The notes under the pieces: generated by a model
Told to the model about the DNA's origin: nothing
The model's input: the letters and a program-made list of their open reading frames with translations, nothing else
Database searches by the model: none
Shown here: piece after piece, positions 57,201 through 59,972 of the stretch
Numbering within the stretch: position 1 is the stretch's first letter
How the letters are laid out: the number at the start of each line of letters is the position of its first letter
Position numbers and translations under genes: made by a program
IMG/VR virus record: IMGVR_UViG_3300041402_000464
Location: 1-59,972 of that record
Direction: 5' to 3' (one strand)
From: a virus
DNA: 59,972 bases

Positions 57201-59972
57201 AGAACAAGGCAGGCGGCAGGCGGCAGAAGAAGTCCTTGCGAATATAGCACAGACAAATAGCGACCCCGGCATTATAAAGAAAGCAATCGCAGCTATACGG
57301 AATTGGCTGAGAAAGATGGGCTTTGATATTGAGTTATCTGATAGTGATATCCGCTCCATGATGGCCCAAGCCGCAGACTTTACCCGTGAAGGGAAGAAGC
57401 CATTGTCTATGACAGGCATGGTGGCATATGCAAAGAGAGCCCCTGCCCCTATATTCTTCTCCAAACTTCAGGAAACCATAGCCGACAAGATGCCTAGCAA
57501 GGCCCCCGTTGATACCGTGAGGGGTATTATTAGGGACGTTAAAGCCGAAGAGGTCAAGTGGTCCGGTATAGAGGATTATCTTGTTGATAAGAAAACAATA
57601 AAGAAAGATGAATTGCTTGCTTTTCTTCAGGCGAATGAGATACAGATTACGGAAGTATCGAAAGGTGATGTCACAATTAATATGGTATGGGATGGCAATG
57701 AACTGACTATCCCTGATGAGGGCATTACGCCATATTATATAGAACAAGATCCCTCCAGTGATTTATGGGATGTTTATAGTGTTGATGAAGGTGGCGTCGT
57801 TGCGACTGAAACCACAGAAGGTCGAGCAAAGGCTTCGGCGGAAGATTTAGCCAGAACTGAAACTGGTCTATTTGAAGATGAAATTGGGAAAACTAAATAC
57901 TCCCAATACACCCTCCCCGGCGGCGAGAACTACAAGGAGATGTTGCTGACATTGCCTTCGGCGGTACAAACAAAAGATGATATCGCACAATCAATTTTTA
58001 GGCTTAACTATGACCAGCTATTCCCAGGGCAAAAAGCTGATGTTGACGCAAAGATTCCAGCACCATTACCCGGCTTTGAAACCTCCCACTGGGACGAGCC
58101 AAACGTCTTTGCTCATATCCGCTTCAATGAAAGGACCGATGCCGAGGGCAATAAAGTCCTCTTCCTTGAGGAAGTTCAGAGTGATTGGGCGCTTGAGGCC
58201 AGGAAGAAGGGTATTGCCGGGGAAGTCCCTCAAGAACTGAAAGATAACTGGACTGAGGCAACAGAAGCCTTTGAAGCTGCCAGGAATGAATTGTATAAAA
58301 AATATGATATTAGCCCTACGTCAACAATGCCTTGGCCTACATTGTTACAAAAAGCAACAGAGGCAGAAACTAAACCTTTACTCGAACTCAGGGCCGAAAG
58401 AGACAAATTCGGTAGAGAGGTTGATACTTTTCTTCAGGGTGTACCCGCTGCCCCCTTCCTCACGGGCAATAAATGGACAGAGCTGGCCCTCAAGCGGATG
58501 CTCCGCTATGCCTCTGAGAATGGCTTTGACAAGGTTGCATGGATCTCCGGTCAGCAGACTGCGGATAGATATGATCTGAGTAAGGTCTTAGATAAAATAC
58601 TATATAGTCAAAATGAAGATGGCACTTATAACATACTTGGTTTAGAAAAAGGCCAAGAGATAGCGTCTATAGCTCATAAAAACCTATCAGACAGTGATTT
58701 AGAACGCTTTGTTGGTAAAGATGTAGCGACTAAAATAATAAAAGATGAGGGTACTAAAGCAGGGGAGCAAATTTTCAGGCAAGATGCAAGTGAACTCTCT
58801 GGCGAAGACCTCAAAGTAGGCGGCGAGTGGGCCTTTACTCTCTACGATAAAGTCATTCCTAACTTCCTGAAGAAATATGGTAAGAAGTGGGGGGCTAAGG
58901 TTGGGGAGAGTGAGATACCTATAGATAGAGATAAAGCTTTACTCACCTTTGATGAGAGGGAAAGGATGGAGGGGGAAGATATTACCCCTTCAATGACTCA
59001 GCAATCCATCGACATAACTCCCGAAATGAAAGAAGCCGTACTTGAAGGCAGACAGCCGATGTTTGCCCGTAAAGAAGTGGAGCCAGCTTTCCGTAGAGAT
59101 TATACCACTGCACAACAAGAAGCACTTGGAAAGATTGCTCCTGAGATAAAGAAGGAGACAGTAGCGGAAAAGTTGGCTGACTTGAAAGAAAACCTTGGCA
59201 TCAAGATAAAGCAATCAGTTGTCGATCAATACGCCTCTCTTAAAGAACTTACGAAGCATGGATATATGCTTGCGCGTATGAGTAATACGGCATCGGGGAA
59301 GTTGGAAGCTATCTTTAGGCATGGCAAGCTTAGGATGCTAAAAGATGGAGCCATAACTGTTGATACTACCGGTAAAGGGCTTGCCAATATACTTGCTCCT
59401 CTCGGCGGCGAGCTTAACGATTTCTTTGCATGGATCGCGGGGAACAGGGCCGAGGGTTTGGCAAAAGAAGATAGAGAAAGATTATTTGATAAAACGGATA
59501 TCGAAGCATTAAAGGCTCTCAATCAAGGCAAGATGGAAGATGGCAAAGCAAGGCCGATTGTATACGCACAGGTTCATAAGGAATTTAAAGACTTCCAGAA
59601 GTCCGTACTTGATGTTACGGAACAATCAGGTCTTATCAATAAAGAAGAAAGGGCAATCTGGGAGCAGAACTTTTACATACCCTTCTATCGTGTTTTGGAA
59701 GAACAGGCAGATACTCAGGGGCCTAAGACACTTGAATCTCTCACCGGACAGACGGCTATCAAACGTCTTAAAGGGGCAGATATAAAACTTAATGACCTGC
59801 TTTCAAACGTGCTGATGAATTGGAATCATCTTATTGGTGCATCATTAAAAAATAATGCGGCGAAAGTATCTCTCGATGCAGCCGTTGATATGAATGTGGC
59901 AACGCAGATAAAGGAATCAGAAAAGACGGCTAACTCTGTATTCGTGAGGGAAAACGGACGCAAGGTCTGGTA
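51241..59972 (+). CDS. Large polyvalent protein (3,452 codons, wraps across the contig end)
   Basis: A TTG at 51241, five bases after GGAGG in the previous gene, opens a frame without a stop to 59972 that continues to the stop at 1754. Three tandem VTDPxIxSQLxA repeats form residues about 3-50. Hydrophobic Ala/Gly-rich segments lie near 165-205 and 338-358. An inorganic-pyrophosphatase-like domain (GNYLKGTLNIQGLNITIENP) lies near 1021-1125, and a zincin HESLGH near residues 1943-1948. An EEVQSDWALEARKKG module lies near 2290-2560, and LPD38-like sequence at the end. This mosaic is typical of phage polyvalent proteins thought to be injected to counter host defences. The 53.6-54.25 kb part is also an antisense HNH gene. 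Confidence 0.88.
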   Translation, partial: MKEVTDPNILSQLDAEEPAGKEVTDPAIISQLDAGTPTGKPVTDPNILSQLEAPSPELSEPNRLRAKYGFPPIEDVPAAIPEPGYDVLGGVADIGKLLYDIPIQTKGAIARLAEEEDPLATIDWRDRWVEEAGARTEKRIEELGEKGEEKVLPWVTRGDIAETSGSTGFSLASMAAGAAGAGAGFISPVPGGAAIGMLGASGAAAYKMDKTAFTADLFAATENALGRKMTPVERKELLEKTADARESHALWEAGPEAIGNLLSIVGVGQIFKAAGGKNVIKKIVKGLAGIYGGELTTETVTQIGQQRAEVAAGLSDEEARSFLSLEDIATSFKEIAPSVTVLSSLMAGGGAVAGGVSRQLKKKKEEAIPSPAPIEGQDTVDAAITEDIRKPTTDELVEEAYQRQQAARPAEAIPEKETDIQTLLREIKEAKAEEAAPGKRAKVQELVEEAHIKQQAIPTEAIDSQETVDEQIREDITREPTEEEGLEEIGPVEVFRVDNASGAKRDHFTFVGPNARAVAEREAAKLATAEGQPQKVYAVPPEEVFDKGGVKVGEWAPGADVYENKEKLDTAKFEAVTDAIQPMSDERIRSLNRLRAIKQSPEQAEAAAQRLGVDSSEIVTAAENIEKNGMPTNDIERALVNLAWADELTEQAQVEAPAPIEEAPIQAALPFAPEAEAVTPVAPEIEEIERPAGVFDDLFAEAKKPKAPKKVKAEIAAIPTKKPVKAEIVGEVYAGEKDGYKLYVDEAAGKRIIEHPSGSRLVETTKDGKKTVEVIGSADDFGKRTTVQELDDARELGVSLEARRPEADTGISKPTRDSSPADTKLFGDISNAEAIRVQGFKSLDRERQHMVVSSMVSALHEKKILDFIIETVPINVMNSLIGKKFSAKGLLDNPAMLTDRLAIPSNKAIPMPVIRFIDSLASSLKGGLTRLGAKKSSLIFPVTPSGAIVDTTISADQDPARPVTRLARLGAEELDLPRPDTTIPSTEAISTGRTHKDSQIHTSVINEQVVNVDINPTEAQKQAGNYLKGTLNIQGLNITIENPKGSERTGKEDGDTWTSKMHVDYGYIKESEGADGEHVDVYIGPNPESETAYAVHQIEPETGKYDEDKVMIGFDSQEEAEAAYRKQYDQGKKDKPNRIGAVTSIAIESLKEKIKADEVIGEEAIKQIEFKPEVVKEEVAAPTKEKVPAPPSLPLTQEGDILTKSGNPFKTRSAAITGIVANKKQDQGYVPIEVEGGWVARSEKVAPKLKIESIKAEHDGEPVTKTETKDILDDAKEEAKDEGITPAGQKTFLLSEIDDGLKEAPSESELEGVAPRDYGRVKIEVPGDGTFNIINTKEALTEFKSLVKKNFPGKEAAKKVAKRFVPPKPTAGKAKALKDVRQGIYEGKPYHTDGHVILLTKPALKPKQIDDSRWEDRPTIDASIIKDLIPKKGDKVTDIEFVAYEAGESQSISNLPIPDLREDKRFTGAPKARLISEKGEVYIGQDYYNYVLRHFPDATFHTTDEVSPVLVKDGKKTVGIVMPIRIEAAEVGVKEVRIPKEVPEAVMFSRAEADNIIQDKTETQVQINNQWFHKRMVEEQGYNFDDLKIGEETAFAQIEKKPPIITEASKVVPAELDTSEYSKIFKDSDSVQDHNAKVEIHETLMTGGLMTVDTLMNLRDLSENLEYDLERVGDKRYISEIIAEHEGEEIKDEIPTPPEDVFEAAKLSKGITDDIMEAGYVLPDGTLLDFSGKRDGGPAGERAEDHRQLGFDIIGDFSQFYSGEMIAFQKAGAARIDANSGMIDLEILPTTAQLSTIREVLEIKGEGYIDLQDGTRTTHLDIQNPSRAAGLIKRFYAGEDVGGKPVFKKKDFLGEGLPVEKIKEVPLKADIEAAVDIITTKWKNRDITTVSRMNQLPSHLHDAVIAAKGKKDVEGIFDPETGRVYLIAENIDSLERAKTVLFHESLGHFGIRGLLGKDITPVLNQVYIKYRAEAQKIATKYKFDLSKEQGRRQAAEEVLANIAQTNSDPGIIKKAIAAIRNWLRKMGFDIELSDSDIRSMMAQAADFTREGKKPLSMTGMVAYAKRAPAPIFFSKLQETIADKMPSKAPVDTVRGIIRDVKAEEVKWSGIEDYLVDKKTIKKDELLAFLQANEIQITEVSKGDVTINMVWDGNELTIPDEGITPYYIEQDPSSDLWDVYSVDEGGVVATETTEGRAKASAEDLARTETGLFEDEIGKTKYSQYTLPGGENYKEMLLTLPSAVQTKDDIAQSIFRLNYDQLFPGQKADVDAKIPAPLPGFETSHWDEPNVFAHIRFNERTDAEGNKVLFLEEVQSDWALEARKKGIAGEVPQELKDNWTEATEAFEAARNELYKKYDISPTSTMPWPTLLQKATEAETKPLLELRAERDKFGREVDTFLQGVPAAPFLTGNKWTELALKRMLRYASENGFDKVAWISGQQTADRYDLSKVLDKILYSQNEDGTYNILGLEKGQEIASIAHKNLSDSDLERFVGKDVATKIIKDEGTKAGEQIFRQDASELSGEDLKVGGEWAFTLYDKVIPNFLKKYGKKWGAKVGESEIPIDRDKALLTFDERERMEGEDITPSMTQQSIDITPEMKEAVLEGRQPMFARKEVEPAFRRDYTTAQQEALGKIAPEIKKETVAEKLADLKENLGIKIKQSVVDQYASLKELTKHGYMLARMSNTASGKLEAIFRHGKLRMLKDGAITVDTTGKGLANILAPLGGELNDFFAWIAGNRAEGLAKEDRERLFDKTDIEALKALNQGKMEDGKARPIVYAQVHKEFKDFQKSVLDVTEQSGLINKEERAIWEQNFYIPFYRVLEEQADTQGPKTLESLTGQTAIKRLKGADIKLNDLLSNVLMNWNHLIGASLKNNAAKVSLDAAVDMNVATQIKESEKTANSVFVRENGRKVW
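53635..54243 (-). CDS. HNH homing endonuclease, antisense inside the polyvalent gene
   Basis: The protein has two N-terminal zinc ribbons (CSTCGNSFSRR...CSKTC; CTNCGINYSTAWG...CTKAC). The HNH_3 core follows (EHRWVIEQSLGRKLLSDEAVHHIDGNGLNNKIENL with His-His-x-Asp-Gly-Asn, then a distal His), and a C-terminal resolvase-type HTH (SIRNIAKQFGVGRTTIARRL). I prefer ATG 54243 (202 residues), since the longer version to 54306 adds an antisense copy of pyrophosphatase-domain DNA. The sense strand stays open through the whole insert. Very convincing as a real protein. Confidence 0.88.
   Translation of the reverse strand: MNLRILVCSTCGNSFSRRNGRIRSGQIKFFCSKTCQSSYRSSRVLVCTNCGINYSTAWGYRENQTRFFCTKACKSTFERGRQRINKSDYRHRYRFVTRDGKPIGEHRWVIEQSLGRKLLSDEAVHHIDGNGLNNKIENLLLVKRGNHTRDHHMLPLPVERLKSLYSDGLSIRNIAKQFGVGRTTIARRLRDAGVSFRPPGFQ
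59846..59972. repeat. Terminal direct repeat, right copy
   Basis: Identical to 1-127; see the left copy. It closes the circle within the polyvalent gene. Confidence 0.93.

Overview
This window is one complete, circularly assembled genome of a tailed bacteriophage of about 59.8 kb. The last 127 bases (59846-59972) are identical to the first 127, and a 3,452-codon reading frame starts at 51241, runs off the right edge and ends at 1754. The map is therefore a circle cut inside that gene. Signal peptides, lipoprotein signals, an outer-membrane-type beta protein and a twin-arginine signal point to a Gram-negative host. No tape-measure, sheath or tube gene is recognisable, while P22-like connector and tail-hub-like proteins are present, so I infer a podovirus-like virion. 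I see no phage integrase, DNA polymerase or RNA polymerase.

Layout. 1-4072: end of the giant polyvalent protein, then a lysis cluster (one-TM protein, M15 peptidase endolysin, secreted protein, two-TM holin-like protein, lipoprotein), closed by a terminator. 4181-8643: a promoter, an XRE-type regulator, several tiny cysteine-rich proteins, a DUF1351-like coiled-coil protein, a MazG-like protein and a RecE-like PD-(D/E)XK nuclease. 8795-11397: RecT annealing protein, two HNH proteins and SSB, separated by unusual structured intergenic elements. 11637-14362: an array of eight small gene cassettes with integron attC-type recombination sites and no integrase gene. 14773-19573: a promoter and leader hairpin, replication initiator, DnaB/RecA-type ATPase, GIY-YIG homing endonuclease, YbcO-like and DUF1367 proteins. 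19609-21820: a leftward operon of ten small proteins. 21858-22015: a divergent promoter/operator region. 22160-23625: a small-terminase-like gene, DnaA boxes (candidate origin) and an ART-like mini-protein. 24012-28895: a promoter and a packaging-entry operon with a deformylase-like protein and TerL. 28976-51240: portal, scaffold, capsid, secreted structural-like proteins, connector, a PKD/NHL-rich tail module and internal virion proteins. 51241 to 1754: the polyvalent protein, with an antisense HNH gene nested inside its open frame.

The most remarkable feature is the cassette array. For each cassette, the bases at its left border (GTTNNNN...) are the exact or near-exact reverse complement of the bases at its right border (...NNNNAAC), 7 to 10 nt long and different for every cassette. 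Several border regions also fold into attC-like arms with extrahelical bases. This is the signature of integron gene cassettes, carried here as an integrase-less cluster between the phage recombination and replication modules. Other unusual signals are three tandem covarying hairpins upstream of the scaffold gene, the antisense endonuclease that leaves a huge ORF open, a deformylase-like protein without its catalytic glutamate, and a tRNA-Leu-like element with an interrupted T-loop.
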